Shown here: positions 1 to 12,698 of the stretch, in pieces
How the letters are laid out: each line of letters begins with the position of its first letter
Position numbering within the stretch: position 1 is the stretch's first letter
From: Microthyrium microscopicum
Lineage: Eukaryota > Ascomycota > Dothideomycetes > Microthyriales > Microthyriaceae
Assembly: GCA_010405405.1 (NCBI GenBank)
Contig: MU004238.1
Coordinates: 1,626,374-1,690,373 of the forward strand
Reading direction: 5' to 3'
DNA: 64,000 nucleotides
The notes under the pieces: model-generated
Databases searched by the model: none
Seen by the model: only the letters and a program-made list of their open reading frames with translations
Told to the model about the DNA's origin: nothing
Made by a program: the position numbers and the translations under genes

Positions 1-441
1 GGCTTCCAGGAGCAACTGATCCAACATGACACGTTGGCACAACGCCCAGCCGCGGGGGGAGAAAGGCATGGTCTGACCTTGAACCTTGGTAAAGATTGCC
101 TCGCCATTATTGCGGTACATTGCATATCGCAGGTTATTTCCAACATTGCGAAATAACTCCAGGATGAAAGCTCGTTGAGTGTCGTATTCGTACTGCGCAT
201 CCCAACTCTGCCATTGCTTAGATGCTCGTCTTCCCAAGCCAGCAGACTGGATCTCTAGCAATGGCTCTAATATGCCTGCTTGCAAATCATCTCTCCACAT
301 AAGCAGTTCTCCAGTGCTGTATTTGCTGGGTTTGTTGAGGTCAAACTGCTCTCCGAGCCACAAAGATGTTGTGGTAGCTAGATAGTTCAGGTATGGAACA
401 ACACTCCTCGTAACTAGTGAGCTGTGGGGTCGCCAGCTTGC
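1..441 (-). CDS. Partial gene at left window edge, function unknown
   Basis: The minus strand is open for 147 codons from 441 to the window edge, with no stop. Just upstream (442-455) is a good 3' splice site: CTAAC branch point followed by TTCCAG. This is therefore an internal or terminal exon whose 3' end lies outside the window. The conceptual product is soluble-looking and rich in Trp, Leu and charged residues (for example GELLMWRDDLQAGILEPLLE and FSPRGWALCQRV). I do not recognise the family. An upstream exon may begin at the ATG at 750 (MSSPSYTPSLRAQMLVRCIE) and end at a GTAGGA donor near 668, but that junction is speculative. Confidence 0.5.
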
Positions 442-1976
442 CTGGAATTCGTTAGTTTAAGATTGAGATCGGAACCACATAACACGACTGAAATGAGGGT
501 CTAGTCTTTTCGAAGGAAAACCGTAAACCCCTATCGTATTCGAAGGGTACCATGCACTCGATCAGAACCTCATTCTTTGGTAGCTATCGAGTGCGATCGG
601 AGATCTTAGTTTTTTGATTATGTCGGATGTGACGATGGACTGTGATTTTGTATGAGGGAATCCTACCATGGTAGTGGTGTCAATGATATGTTCTATGCAT
701 CTCACGAGCATCTGAGCTCTCAGAGACGGTGTATATGATGGTGAAGACATTATAGACGGCGAAAACCGCGACAAGTATGTCGTCTGAACTGGTGCACGTC
801 TTTCGGATAAGACAAATTGTGGTCAGCAGATGTTCTCGTCAAATCGATGTTTTAGTAGGTTGCTGCATGAAAACTGCCAGGTGCAATGCACGACTTTTAA
901 GTACCAAGGTCTTGCAAACTAGCTGAGCTGAGATACCAGTAAACTCATAAATAGGCCTGTGATAGGACATGGCCGAACCGAAACTTGTAGTTTCATGTCA
1001 ATAAACTCTCGATAAAGTTGGTAGCCTTGCAGTCACTATCACTACTACTAGCCTAGTCTTGGTACATACCACAATGTTTGAACCTCGCAACACTAACGAT
1101 CATTTCAACTTTAGGAATGAAAGCTTCCTACCGTATGGACTAAAAAATCATGGGCTTGATGTCATCAAAGATGATGATGTTAGCCAGAAGATCCCAGCGT
1201 CAGCACTATTCTTTATGATGGAGTGCTGTAATATGTATCTGGAGAGCGTTTGTGACCATCTGATGAAAACCCATTTTCTTTGGTCACTTTCAGAGGATCA
1301 GGGTTCCATGAATCTAGTCTTCTTCATTTTCACAATAGCACTAAATCTTTGAGGTCCCAGCTCTTGAACGGGTACTGAAGGAAGGAGTAATCGAAGCCAT
1401 GTGTATAGACTGCTCTTTAATTCGGTCTGCTGTGCCTTTGAGGTCTAAAGTAGAATCTAAGAAATTGGCGAATCAATGTCACGCACATATAGGAGATGTT
1501 GAGCCAGGCCGCGAAGATGTAGAACAGCTTTTGCTTCTCGCTCTTCAATACATCTGACAAGAGGAGGAAGCGGAGGTAGGCGTTCAAGGCGTTGAGCTCC
1601 AAGGGCAGATCTCGCCAACCTCAACCACCAAATCGTAAATTGAGCATGCTACAAGCACTTATTCGATCAGCGAGTTAACAAGGTCGAACCAAAAACGTGG
1701 ATGCTGGAGGCTCTGCGATTGAGGACCGAGAGAACGGAAGCAGATTACCTTTCGATCCGTCCGTGCCGTCGCAATGCTTCTCGTCGTACTAATACCTTAC
1801 CTCGGCAACATATAACCACCACCAGTAATTCTCCAACACCACATAGATGAAATTCTAACTACCTATGTGTCCCCTTTCGATGGGACCATACAATATCAAC
1901 AACCTGTCCACCCGTCTCTGAATTCTACTCCGCCAAATCCACTCCCATAAACGACTAGAATCACAATATCGTCACA
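442..1976. other. Intergenic, no supported gene
   Basis: About 1.5 kb. The segment 669-750 on the minus strand might be an N-terminal exon of the edge gene. The rest has only short open frames without family resemblance. The last 200 bp before 1977 are pyrimidine-rich and likely hold the promoter and 5' UTR of the PEX11-like gene. Confidence 0.4.
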
Positions 1977-2840
1977 ATGGCTCTCCCCCTCACCACCCGC
2001 GCCGATATACTCGCATCCCGTCTCTCAATCTTATTCTCCACTCCCTCCGGCACCGACGCCGTTCTTCGCACCATAACCTACACCCTGCAATTCGTCTCCG
2101 GCGCACTCTCCACCCTCCTCACCAAACATCTCGTCACCGTCTCCAAAGCCCTCTCCGCACGCTCTCCCCTCCTGCCTGGCGAAACGCTTCTAGTCGCTCT
2201 CGCCTACCCAACTCCCGCGCTCGCCCGTATCACACCACGCGTACGCGCACTATCCGCGCTCATCTCAGACTTCCGCACCTTCACACGCCTATGGGGACTC
2301 CTAGGCATGTACGCCTGGGGCAAAGGCATCGCCGCCAACCCCCCCAAAGACCTCACCCTAAAACTCGCCGCCTGGGCCCAATGGAGCGCCTACACAGCCT
2401 ATCAATTCCTCGAAAACCGCGCCTATCTAGGCAGCAAGGGCATCATTTCACGCGCCGGCCCACAAATCATGAGCGACTTCTTGCTAAGCACGCGCTGCTG
2501 GATGGTTGGTGTAGGCATGGAGTTTGTGCGCCTAGGACGAGTGTGGCAATTGCGACAGCGCACGACGCGTGCACGACAAGTGCAGGGTACGGAGTCGGTG
2601 GAGCTAAGGAAGGAGGAGATGGAGGAGGAGAAGGCTTGGGCGACGAAGAATACGGCGGAGATTACGAAGTGGCGCTTGGAGTTGTTGGCGAATGTTGCGA
2701 ATGCGCCGTTGACGGTGCATTGGAGTACGCCGGGTGGGGTGTTGGATGATACGACGGTGGGGTTCTTGGGTATGGTGACTGGGTTGCTGGTACTTTTGCC
2801 GAAATGGCAGCAGACGGCGGCGGTGGTGAAGAAGGCATGA
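1977..2840 (+). CDS. PEX11-family peroxisomal membrane protein (PEX11C-like)
   Basis: A single-exon protein of 287 aa. ATG context CACAATGGC fits fungal initiation. The N-terminal half reads like the PEX11 family: a conserved amphipathic stretch, then FRTFTRLWGLLGMYAWG and WSAYTAYQFLENRAYL, which correspond to the 'R..RL.GL' and 'Y...E..A.L' blocks of fungal PEX11C proteins. A charged linker at about residues 195-225 precedes a C-terminal hydrophobic segment (TTVGFLGMVTGLLVLL). PEX11 proteins elongate and divide peroxisomes at their membrane. It stands alone and is C-rich in its first half (strong codon bias), suggesting good expression. Family call is fairly sure; paralogue assignment is less so. 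Confidence 0.8.
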   Translation: MALPLTTRADILASRLSILFSTPSGTDAVLRTITYTLQFVSGALSTLLTKHLVTVSKALSARSPLLPGETLLVALAYPTPALARITPRVRALSALISDFRTFTRLWGLLGMYAWGKGIAANPPKDLTLKLAAWAQWSAYTAYQFLENRAYLGSKGIISRAGPQIMSDFLLSTRCWMVGVGMEFVRLGRVWQLRQRTTRARQVQGTESVELRKEEMEEEKAWATKNTAEITKWRLELLANVANAPLTVHWSTPGGVLDDTTVGFLGMVTGLLVLLPKWQQTAAVVKKA

Positions 2841-3636
2841 TATCAATGATCGAGACGAGTCATGTAACTAGTACTCTAGAGTAGAGATGCATATATTGCA
2901 TGGCATATAAACTCCTAGATGGAGCTTTGTTTATGGGATTTGGAAAAGTAAACGGATCATGATATATACCGTACTTATATATCTCAAGTCAATCAAATAA
3001 AATATAGAACTCACCGCATATTTTCAATTGGACATTCTAGAAGTGGCACTATATTTTTGATTTGATAGCAGGTGTTTACTGTCTATCTCAACTTATTCGA
3101 CAGACTTGATATATCATGATGTGCCTCTTGGAATTTGAAAAGGTGAATTTTTATATTCTATAAAACATAATAGACGTAGCTCTATTGACATTAGGACCCG
3201 TCGTGAATTATTTTACAATTGTTACGCTGGAAGATTTTGTCAGTTTCTACTTCTGAGATTGAGTGGAAGCTTTCTATCTGAAAGTCATGATTTGGTTTGT
3301 AGCTATACCAGAGTTGTGCTCGATTATTCACGCAATCTCTTGTCTGCTATCAAAGTCTTTATTTGTTTGGTTATCATTATGTACATAAAATGCCGTATAT
3401 GACATGCGTTTTCATTATCGCTTCATAAGCCCCTTTTGAATAGCCAAGTCTGGGGCGCTGTGTATTTGACTTGCCGTGTCATGAGAAAAAATGTAATCAG
3501 TGCTGTGATATCCTTGAATGCTCCCATAACTCCATGCAACAATCTTGGGCAATCCGACTAATTCTCCAGACCATACTATCTGCAACTTCCAGTGTATCCG
3601 CCAGGTCCAGACCTAAACAGGAAATGCGTGAAACGC
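2841..3636. other. Intergenic, AT-rich 3' flanks
   Basis: Convergent 3' flanks of the PEX11-like gene and the GPI-type wall protein. The stretch is AT-rich with no supported gene. Confidence 0.4.
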
Positions 3637-4506
3637 TCAAATGAGGAAAAGACCAAATGTAATTGCCAAAACGAGAACACCTTGCAAAGTAACAGCCGCC
3701 GATTTCGTAGCCGAGCCTTGCAGTTTTGGACCTGTAGTTGCGGCGGAACCAGGTGGGATTGATGTCTTAGATACAATCGCGTACGAGGTATATGTTGACC
3801 GCGAACCATCCGGCGCAGTCGAAGTGAAGATGGCCAAACTAGTCACCACTCCACCGCCCGGAGTGAAAGTCGTGACATATGTGCTCCCTTGCTCATTTGT
3901 AGTGGTGATCGCTACGCCGCCGTCGGAAGCCTGGGTGGGAGCCGGTACGGAGGTAACCTGTCCATTGGACGTTAGCACGACTGCAGGAACGGAAACGGCC
4001 GTGATCACTGTCTGGCCGGCTGAGTCTGTGGTATGCGTTGTAACCACTACGGAAGCCGTGGCAGAGGACTCGGCGGTTAATGTCGTCACCACTGAGGAGC
4101 CTTGGGCGTTGGTGGTGGTTTGGGTGACGGGCACAATTACCGTTGGAGTTGTGGTTGTTACTGTCAGGTTGCCATTTTGACGGCGGATGAGGTCGTAGCG
4201 AGCGGCGGCGAGAAGTTTGGTGGCCATTGTAGGATCCGTCCTGTGCACAGCTTCTATTGCGTTTGTGTCTTTCTCAAATATACCGTCTTTGAAGGTTGCG
4301 GGTAGGTGTTTGTGTAGGATGGAGTGGATTTGTTCGCTGGGAACGTGGTTAAGGATTTCGCTGAAATCGCCTTCGAGTTGGACGTCGTCGGGTAGGACAG
4401 GTAATGAGGGAAGATTCAACGAGTGTGGATCTTGAGGTTGTTGCTGGAAAAAGTCGAGGTGTGCAAAGCGTAGGGAAGCGAGCAACAAGCTCTTTATGCA
4501 GGGCAT
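3637..4506 (-). CDS. Ser/Thr-rich GPI-anchored cell-wall type protein
   Basis: 289 aa starting at the ATG at 4506 (MPCIKSLLLASLRFAHLDFF), the first Met, which gives a plausible but weak signal peptide. Residues about 25-120 form a helical N-terminal region (NHVPSEQIHSILHKHLPATF; ATKLLAAARYDLIRRQNG). Residues about 125-265 are almost entirely Thr, Ser and Val with repeating TTT/VVTTLTAESS-type patches, as in O-mannosylated wall proteins. The C-terminus is a small-residue patch followed by a hydrophobic tail (LQGVLVLAITFGLFLI), as expected for GPI attachment. No catalytic domain is recognisable; a structural or adhesive role at the cell surface is inferred. Confidence 0.7.
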   Translation of the reverse strand: MPCIKSLLLASLRFAHLDFFQQQPQDPHSLNLPSLPVLPDDVQLEGDFSEILNHVPSEQIHSILHKHLPATFKDGIFEKDTNAIEAVHRTDPTMATKLLAAARYDLIRRQNGNLTVTTTTPTVIVPVTQTTTNAQGSSVVTTLTAESSATASVVVTTHTTDSAGQTVITAVSVPAVVLTSNGQVTSVPAPTQASDGGVAITTTNEQGSTYVTTFTPGGGVVTSLAIFTSTAPDGSRSTYTSYAIVSKTSIPPGSAATTGPKLQGSATKSAAVTLQGVLVLAITFGLFLI

Positions 4507-7500
4507 GTTGTTGATGGAGACACTACTGACTGACAAGGGACCAAGCGAACCTGGGTGGCTTGACTTGCCCCTCTAGGCTCCTGGTTGTTGGATGCAACTC
4601 GTGGCCAAATCAAGGATTGGGGTGGATTTTGGCAGACGAGGCTGAGAAGTCGGCAGGATGAGTAGAAACAGGTAAGGTCTGGTCCCAGAGTTTTGATACG
4701 GGTGGCTGACGGCCTAGTGTCGTAATGGGAATGATGTCGTCAAAGAGTATGCTTTTCTTGGGCCTAGTAGTAAGTGCTCGGAATTGTTGATGACCAAAGT
4801 TTACAAAAGTTGCAACTTTGAGGATACGAGCAGTGTTCTCCTGGGATAAAAAAAGAACAAGGTCGAATCAGTTGATGGTCAGATATGCAGCGCTAGGGTT
4901 GGCCGGAACGTAATGGTAGCGCAGTACGAGGTGATCAATAAAAGCCGGGTGCTTTACGGATTGCGAGCTGTATGCCTGAGATTTTTAAATCATGGGATGT
5001 GAGAATCAATGGCGTAGAAAAGAGAGATTGTGTGAGTGTGGTGTGAGTTCCAGATTCAGGAATAATAAATAGTGGGCGTGACGGGATCAAATGGAGTCGA
5101 GGAAAGTGGAACTACGGAGGGAAAGGTAAAAGGTAGAGTAAAGGTAAAAGGCAGAAGTGTATGATGATTGATAACACGCAGCACATTAGTCTAACGAGGT
5201 CCAGGTCTCCAAGACACAATCGGATGCAGGAGAGAAGCACAAAAGGCAGTCGGTTGCACCAGCTGTGTCTATCCGAGAGACAATCGTTGTGGTGGCGGTC
5301 TGGAGTTACAGATGACAGACAGTTTGAGCCAGTCAAGTGCTACTCTGGTCATGTATGATGCCAATGCTATCCATTGTTTTGTAAGTTCGCTGGCTATCAA
5401 AGTCGCCAAATATGCCGCCTATCAAGTCCAAATCCTTACAGATATCGAACCTTCCAAAGAGGAATCTGTATTCACGACCTATTATCACATATATGATATC
5501 AGGCTAACACCAACCTTTTATGTCTTTTCTTCATCATGAACATTTCAGTCTAGAGTTCCTCGTCAATCTCACTTTGAAACTGCATGTGCCCATCTTCTAA
5601 ATCATGTCGACTTGCATGTTCCACTACTTAGGTCAACACAGCAGCAGACTGTCAACGAGTTGATGATACACGTTAAACCAGGATCCCTTGCTTCAGTTGC
5701 ATCCTTGTGCACATCTCGAAAAGTCCGAGTCCTGAACCTTTAACTTTTAACCTTGATATCCACCTCGGCAATAGCTCACCAACATTTTACTTCAGCATCC
5801 AAATGTCCATTTGTAGCTAGACATTCTTAGCGCCTGATCCCCTTGATATTCGTTTGCTTGAACATTGTATTTCTCCATCGCATAATGTGGTGCGGACTGT
5901 GGAGCCTGATGGAGTTTGCAACAAGGTGATCGACAACAGGCATGGTCTCCAGATTTCTCCCTTGTCTGTACATTGTGCCAACTTCATCCTTCAATTGCCC
6001 AGTATTGCCAGTCTATCCCAGCCGTGCATCTATCTCGCCCTTGAAAAGAACAGGTCTGGTCCAACCCACATGCTCACAAACTCACAGCTACTGGTACCAT
6101 ACTCGCACAGATAAGAAACCCCAACGAAAATATTGTATGCACATTGCACACTAGATCCGTGATATTGATTAGTGAAGTATAACACTAAGATCTTCGTGTA
6201 GTAGCGTCATGCACCTCTACAACCCCCCAGCCACCCTATCATCAACAAAATATTTGCAGAATAATACGACGCCCCGCCACTTTTTTCCAATAGTATAGAA
6301 CTGAACTCGAATATCTCGTGATACTGTATGAATAGTTCGTGAGAGGTCATCGAGTTTAGCTTCAATGCATAATTGCACAACACGGGTCGGATATCCGCAG
6401 AAACCGTTGCTGTTCACTGCGAGGTTCCGTGTGTTTGGTCACCGCGAGCCTCGAGCAAGTATCACAGAACCCTTCATAAAATCAAGCGATTACTCTTTCT
6501 TAGTAATGAAACCTTTGTTCGCTTCAAATAGCTCCTGCAAGGCCAACATCGCAATATCTCTCAGCCCAGGTAGCGTGGGGCCTCGCCTTACTTCCACTGT
6601 CCAGCTGCTGCCTCCAGCACGCCAGAATTCATAGCACCGCACTCTCGTAATACTTTACGCATTCACTTGACAACCTTCTACAGAAATATATGCCCAAGAA
6701 ATCTAACAAAAGCATCCGCTTCAATCCAATAAAGCCCTCTCCTTACGCCCAACTATCGAAACTTCACCTTCCCTCCCTTCCAATCCCATCTTCCCTAACT
6801 CATGCCCATCAAATCCATCGCCCATCTATTCATAGACCCAAAGTCCACTTTTCACCATGCAGGACGCACAACCTGCATCACAAGTTCCCTTCTCGCCCAC
6901 TATTCGTCCCGCTTCCGCATCCTCGAGGACCGTAGCACGCGTGTGTCTCAAGCTTTACCACCAGCTCATGAGCGGCGTGTTTCATAGCAATAATAACAAG
7001 CGCTCCTTGCAGTCTAGGAGGCAAAAAGATACAGTAGTCCATGAAGTTTATACGACCTAGATGACTAGTAGTGTGGATGTCCATCGCGTGGCAAAGCTGT
7101 TTATTTATGTAGATGGAAAGTCCACCATCCGAGCCAGGTTCGGGGACTTTTGTACATTGAATTATTGCTATCAAGTTGCATATATGCAACATCTGATAGG
7201 AACTAATGATAATGCACACAACCACTTTCAAAAGAATACGTCGTCAAAAAGTGTGGCATCCATTACAACACCAATCGATGACGAGGAGCAGGGGAGAAAA
7301 GGTCTAGGCATATGAGAAAAAATAGTATCAAACATATATTCCCACAATGTCCACCTCAAATGAAAAAAAAGAGCCTCCTATAACACTTTTATCATTCTAT
7401 TATTATTATGAGAAAAGAAAACAGCACAAAACGTGCCATATGTTGGCAATACCCATATTTGGAGAGAAACACAAACAAACGAAATAAAAATTATACCTTG

Positions 7501-7818
7501 ATATCTTTCCTCTCTCCGCAAGCATTAAATATGTTTTCGTCCTCGTCAAGAAAACGCATCCTTCCAAAACACCAAACAAGGGGGATAACGCTGTGTATAC
7601 AAGAAAACAGGAGAGGAATCCAGAACCATTGGCTGGCCAACAACAACCTATACAAAACCAAAATTCAAGCTACGTCTAGAACAGTCTTTGGATTATATGA
7701 ACACACAACAGCACCGTTCTCTGACAATGTAACATTACAGAGGAATACAGAAGATTCATGGAGAGAAAGACTCCATGATTGGGAAAGGACAATTGGCCAT
7801 TACAAAAACTCATCAAGT
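4507..7818. other. Long intergenic stretch, no supported gene
   Basis: About 3.3 kb. Only short overlapping open frames on both strands, none with a recognisable domain or a convincing chain of exons. It carries the promoter of the minus-strand wall-protein gene (about 4507-5100) and the 3' flank of the RhoGAP gene (about 7300-7818, A-rich). Confidence 0.4.
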
Positions 7819-10635
7819 TTAAACATTCAACATGGACGAAACCCTTTGTGCGGCTGGTGAGGACTCGGTTGGTGCCGTCGTGGCGTTGGTAGATGTCACT
7901 CGCTCGGGAATGACCGGTTGTACAATCGGGGGTACCTGGGTAGTTGACTGGGAAGTAGTTGGAGGAGCATTAGTTCCTTCCGATGTGGCTGGAACATCCG
8001 TCGGCTCCTTTTTCACTTCTTCTTGCGAAGGTTGTTCCTTGACGGCCTCTAATTTTGGAGCAGCCTCCTCTTTTCCTGGCCCGGGCTTATCATCCACAGG
8101 TGAGTGAGAGTAGGGGGTGCTAAGGGTGGGAGCCTCAACAGCACCAACCATAGGCTGCGCAGCGGTGTTCGCAAACCCAATCGAAGTCGGGGGTTGATAA
8201 TTGACTGTAGGTTGAGAGCCAGCGCCTGGAGCAAAGATGGGTGGTGTAGAGACAACACTGTTCATGCTCACTCCCGGTTGTTGAGAAGCTGTGATTGCTG
8301 GGCTTCTTGTCGGACTCTTCATGCGTTTTTGTTCATCTTTCTTTTCTTGATGCGTTTGGATCTTACCCTTGGCCCAGCTGATCGGGTTAAAGTTCTTCTT
8401 AGAATCGCGCTCCGAATCGCTGGTTACAGGCTCGCCATACTCGTTCATCTGGCCTCGATCCATGTTGACACTTCTTCGATTGTCGACGCTTCTCCGTGAC
8501 TCGCCGCCGCTTAGCACAGAACTTCTACTTCTGGCTGCTTGGCTGTTTCCACCTAAAGACGATTGCCCACTCTGATCGGTCTTCCGAAACCAATGCCGTC
8601 TCTTTCCTTCCGGATCTTGGTCTAGGGTCGATACAGACTGATTTGGGTGGGTTTGTTCGGCATCGGATTGAGACATGTATGAAGTAGTCGGTGACATTTT
8701 TGGCTTGTAATTCTCGCCAATTGGAGGTGGAGATCTGAGTGGCATATCATCGAGTGGTAAAGGGCGATTCTCCTTCTGTGGGGACATGAGAGGAGTTGAA
8801 GTTAATGAGTTTATAGACTGCATGGATTCTGGTGGATATGGATCATTGAGTGAGTGTGTTGAGCTATGAGCGCTTGGTAGCGGGCTTCGTTTCTTCTGTA
8901 GCTTGTTTGGTTTGCGGCCATCATCGCCTGGTCCTGGTTTACTGAAAATTTGAGTAAATGTTCGAGGTGTACCCGCTGGTTGTGGAGTAACTGGCTCTGA
9001 AGGAGGCCCTGTGGCACTGATATTTGTTGGAGGATTATTTGTGCCGTTATAAGTCGCCGCTGTTGGTGTTTTGACATCGTCTCCCAACCCTTCCGGTAAT
9101 GGTCGTGTTCTGCTAAAAGACATCATTTCATCGGAAGTTGGAGACATGACTTCATGCATTATAGGTTGACTGTGCAATTTCTTCTCTCCAATTATCGGCC
9201 CTTTCGGTTTCGGGGTCGTCTCGCCTTCGGCTGCATGCTCAATGATCACAGGTCCCGCAGGTGCATCAGAGTCGTTTGGATTAAAACGTCCGTGAGCTAA
9301 GTTTGGGGAGCGAGTAGGTGGAAGCGTATTGCTTCTGTGCACGCCTCCTGAACCAGTTTGTGCTAGTGGACTTGCCAGCGGCGTTTGATACTCCGACCCA
9401 GAGGGGCTCGGTACTGCGCGGTCGGAGTTCCTCGATCGTCGGGATGACGCTGAAACGCTTCTCCTTACGCCGCTGTACCTACTCGAATTAGAACCTGATC
9501 TTGCAAGTGTCTTGTTATTGCGTGGTGTTGAGGAGCGATTTTGGGGAGTGGGAGGTCCGCTTTCTACTTCTTGAACAGTCTTTTCATCCGCTGCAGTTCC
9601 TTGCATGCCTATCAGGAAATGATCTTGATTTTCAATCAAAAATATGAGAACGTCTTGGCTGAGGCGATATTCTGGAGGAGCCATATCATGCGCAGGATGA
9701 GAAAGAATGCCAGGTTGGAAAATGGCGGCAAGATTGGGCGTTGTCATTTTATTAAGGTCGGATTTCGATGCGAATACTGCAAGAAGGTCGAGAATGTAGA
9801 GGAGGAGTTGTCTGTTTAGGGGAGGTAATTCGGTAATGAGTCTCTGGAAGGTCTTGATCGCTGTTGCGACTTCGAAATCACCTTGCGACGGACTTTGACC
9901 TTCCATGGGACCCACAGCTTGTGATTGATGGTTTCGTATAGGCTCTCTGAATTTGTCGTAGAACTCAAGAGGAATGATAGGTTCCGGTAGCTGATTAAAG
10001 TATCGTCGCAATATGTTTGCCGCATCATGAACTGTGTAACCTGTCCAGTCAAGACCTTTGCCGTATCGATCGGGAGAATTGAAAGCGTTTCGGAGCTCTT
10101 TTATGCGCTTTTCTGATCCGCTAAGGCGGAATATTCCCTCGACGTCGGTTGCTTCTTTGAATTAGGCTAGACAATGGAGCAGATTCAAAGATACATACCT
10201 TTCTCCTTCAAAAACACTCCACATTTTGCGACTACGATCGGTACGTATCCGTAGATATAGCTCTGGCCGTTTGCGTCGGATAGGGAGATGGCGACATTTG
10301 CATATCGTACGCTGGTTGAGAGAGGGACCCCAAAAATGCCTTGTTGTTCTGGGAGATTGTCTGAAATCTGTCAGCGCGTGTGTTCATGCCAAAGGTTGAG
10401 CCTACAAACCTTTTTCTTCATCTTTCTTAGGGCCTCCTTTCTTGAAATTCTTCCACCACGATGAAAGATCTTTGCGCACCGCGTTATCGCCGCCAGACGG
10501 CGCAGGTGGGTCGCCGACAGGCATATCGACAGCGTCCGCTAAAGCGATTGAGGTATGAGATGAAGGTTGCACCAAGGTTGTTAAGGGGAATGTAGTCAAA
10601 CGATGCGCTGTGTATGAAGTATGGTCAGCAATCAA
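7819..10635 (-). CDS. RhoGAP protein, Sac7-like
   Basis: GTPase-activating protein for Rho-type GTPases (cell-wall integrity and polarity). Exons read 10635-10410, 10360-10199 and about 10151-7819. The RhoGAP domain opens with IFGVPLSTSVRYANVAISL and contains the arginine-finger block VEGIFRLSGSEKRIKELR, then YTVHDAANILRRYFNQLPEP and NLAAIFQPGIL. This matches the fungal Sac7/Bag7 group. A Ser/Pro-rich tail of about 600 residues follows and looks disordered and phosphorylatable. The second intron ends in a tandem AAGAAG acceptor, so the start of exon 3 may shift by one codon (10154 or 10151). The 5' end is unresolved: the frame is open upstream to about 10710 without an ATG, so a further 5' exon is likely. 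Confidence 0.8.
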
Positions 10636-10639
10636 GCTT

Positions 10640-12698
10640 GGATGCGACGAACGCGACAGATGTGGGGCCAGGCTAGAGGTAAGATAGGAGCGCAGATCTA
10701 TTTCTAGAGCTTAGGGTGAGGCTCACTCTACCACAACACCAGGTACAAGTCGCTGCGGTGACTGTTGTTTAGGAAATGACGTAGCTGGGGCTTCGAGAGA
10801 GGTGAGACGAGAGCTGATGGGGCCAAGAGGGGTTGCAGCATGGGGCGCAGCCGTCGCCAGGCAGGCAGTAAGGTGAACGGCACTGGCAGGTTTGCCCGAT
10901 GGTGGAGATGTTTGAGAATAAGGGATAAGGGACGAGATGAAGTTGGGGTTGATGGTGGGTGGGGAATGAAAGAGAGAATAATAGTAGGAGAGTGCAGGAG
11001 TAGTGGAGTAAGAGTTTAGGAAAGATGATGGGGGAGAGCGTACAGTGAAGGAGCCGCTTGTTTGAGGACCTGGGGGAACCTGGGGATGGAGTTGGGCCGT
11101 GGATAGGATAGGGCAGTTACTACCCACTACTTCAAACTAACCTAGAGCAGGAGCGACCTAGCCTGTGTGTAGTGTGTACAGGTAGCAGCTTTGAACAGCA
11201 GGAGCGATTGGTATATATTGAGAAGGAGCACCCGCGCAAGATGCTTACCACGGTAGGAGCGATGGACTGCCTTGACCGCCTGGTACCTCAGTTGCTGTGG
11301 ACAGCGGAAAAGTAATTTGATACCGGAACAAATCCAACAGGTTGCGTAGGCAAAATAAGAATTAGCGACTGTAGGTGGTCCTAGAAGTTGACAAGCTCGA
11401 GGTTGTACAGCGCGAAGATGGGTGAGCAGGTGGATGAGATGGGATCCTGGCGCGTACTTTGCGGGCAGTGGGACAGCTTGTGAGCTCTTTGGTTGTGGTT
11501 GGATGAGAAACAATGGTCTGAACCAGATCAATCGCTGAATACCACTTGACACTTGACTCGCTTGACACGGGGAAATACCGAAGCAGGATCTTTGGAGAGA
11601 GGGAAAAAAAGCTGGGAGTGAAATGGATGATGAGTGAAGGTGTTACAGGCGCGTCAGAAGGATGGCAGACAAGCGACGAGAGACGGCTCACAAGCTCTCT
11701 CTGTAAATTGATGTTGCCAAGATGGATTAACGAAGCAAAATTGAACAACAGCGCCTCATGACTGGCCGTTGAAAAATAATCATGCCCCAGCTCCAAAGTT
11801 TGGTTCTGCCTCAGACGTTTTCAAACTCCTTCTGCCAACCTGCTGTGACGTCCATTTGGCCATTCATCATCGAGAGCCCATGCAATATGTATGTCTGTCT
11901 TTGTTCCTTGTATTTTACAGTCTCTGATGCAGATGGACCTGCAGACAGGGTCTTTATTGGCCGTTTTCTACCTATTCTTTCATGTACATGCATCTCCACT
12001 ATTAACGCTATCAAGTATAAACTCGTATTCTTCCCAAGCAGCTTTTCTGTCCTGCAACAGCCTTATCGCAAAAAAAACATGTCGCTGGCACGCTGCTGTT
12101 GTCGGTCCTGCTTCACGCACGTTGACACATGGGGGCGGAAAGCAATTTAATTTCCTTCCCGTTGGGAGGCCAGTAGTTGGGTTTAATCTAAAAATAGAAC
12201 CCAACATTCCGGACTTCATTCTACCCAACAAGTTACAAACAAAGCTTTATCAAGTCCTGACAGACCAACTCTATGTTCCTGGCCGTACGACATGAGTACA
12301 AGGCAAGCCACACGAGAGACTGGTGAACTTGGGTCTCTCAGTAAATTCCGAGAGTCGGCAGCTTTCCTGGTAATAAAATGCGACATCACCACTCAATTGC
12401 CAAAGTTGGTAGATCATAAGAGGTAGTGTTCATGACTTGTCATGAGCTGTTTCGACGAGAGACGTCAGGCTAGAGTAATCTGCAATCAACTTTCATCGTC
12501 ATTGAATGCAAAAACAAGGCAGGGAATCATGATTGTCATATTTCATTACAGGGCTAACAAGGGCATGGCAAAATAAAAACGAAAATGAAGAGAAGTAAAT
12601 ATCTTATGTTCATTCAAAAAGTTTATCACTACCTACATAAAGTCCTAGGTAACGCAAACGTGTTCAATGGCCTATCTATCGACCGCTCGTCTACTCAC
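10640..12698. other. RhoGAP 5' region and intergenic DNA
   Basis: About 2 kb. Minus-strand open frames at 10723-11127 and 11362-11796 are low-complexity (Ser/Pro/Thr) and start on non-ATG codons, so I treat them as 5' UTR or promoter sequence. One of them could still hold a first exon of the RhoGAP gene. Nothing else is recognisable. Confidence 0.35.

Noticed and set aside
2291-2749. 152-codon plus-strand frame
   Set aside because: Shadow of the PEX11-like gene in another frame; Arg/His/Gly-rich artefact of its C-rich codons.
11362-11796. 144-codon minus-strand frame upstream of the RhoGAP gene
   Set aside because: Low-complexity Ser/Thr/Pro, without family resemblance or splice support.
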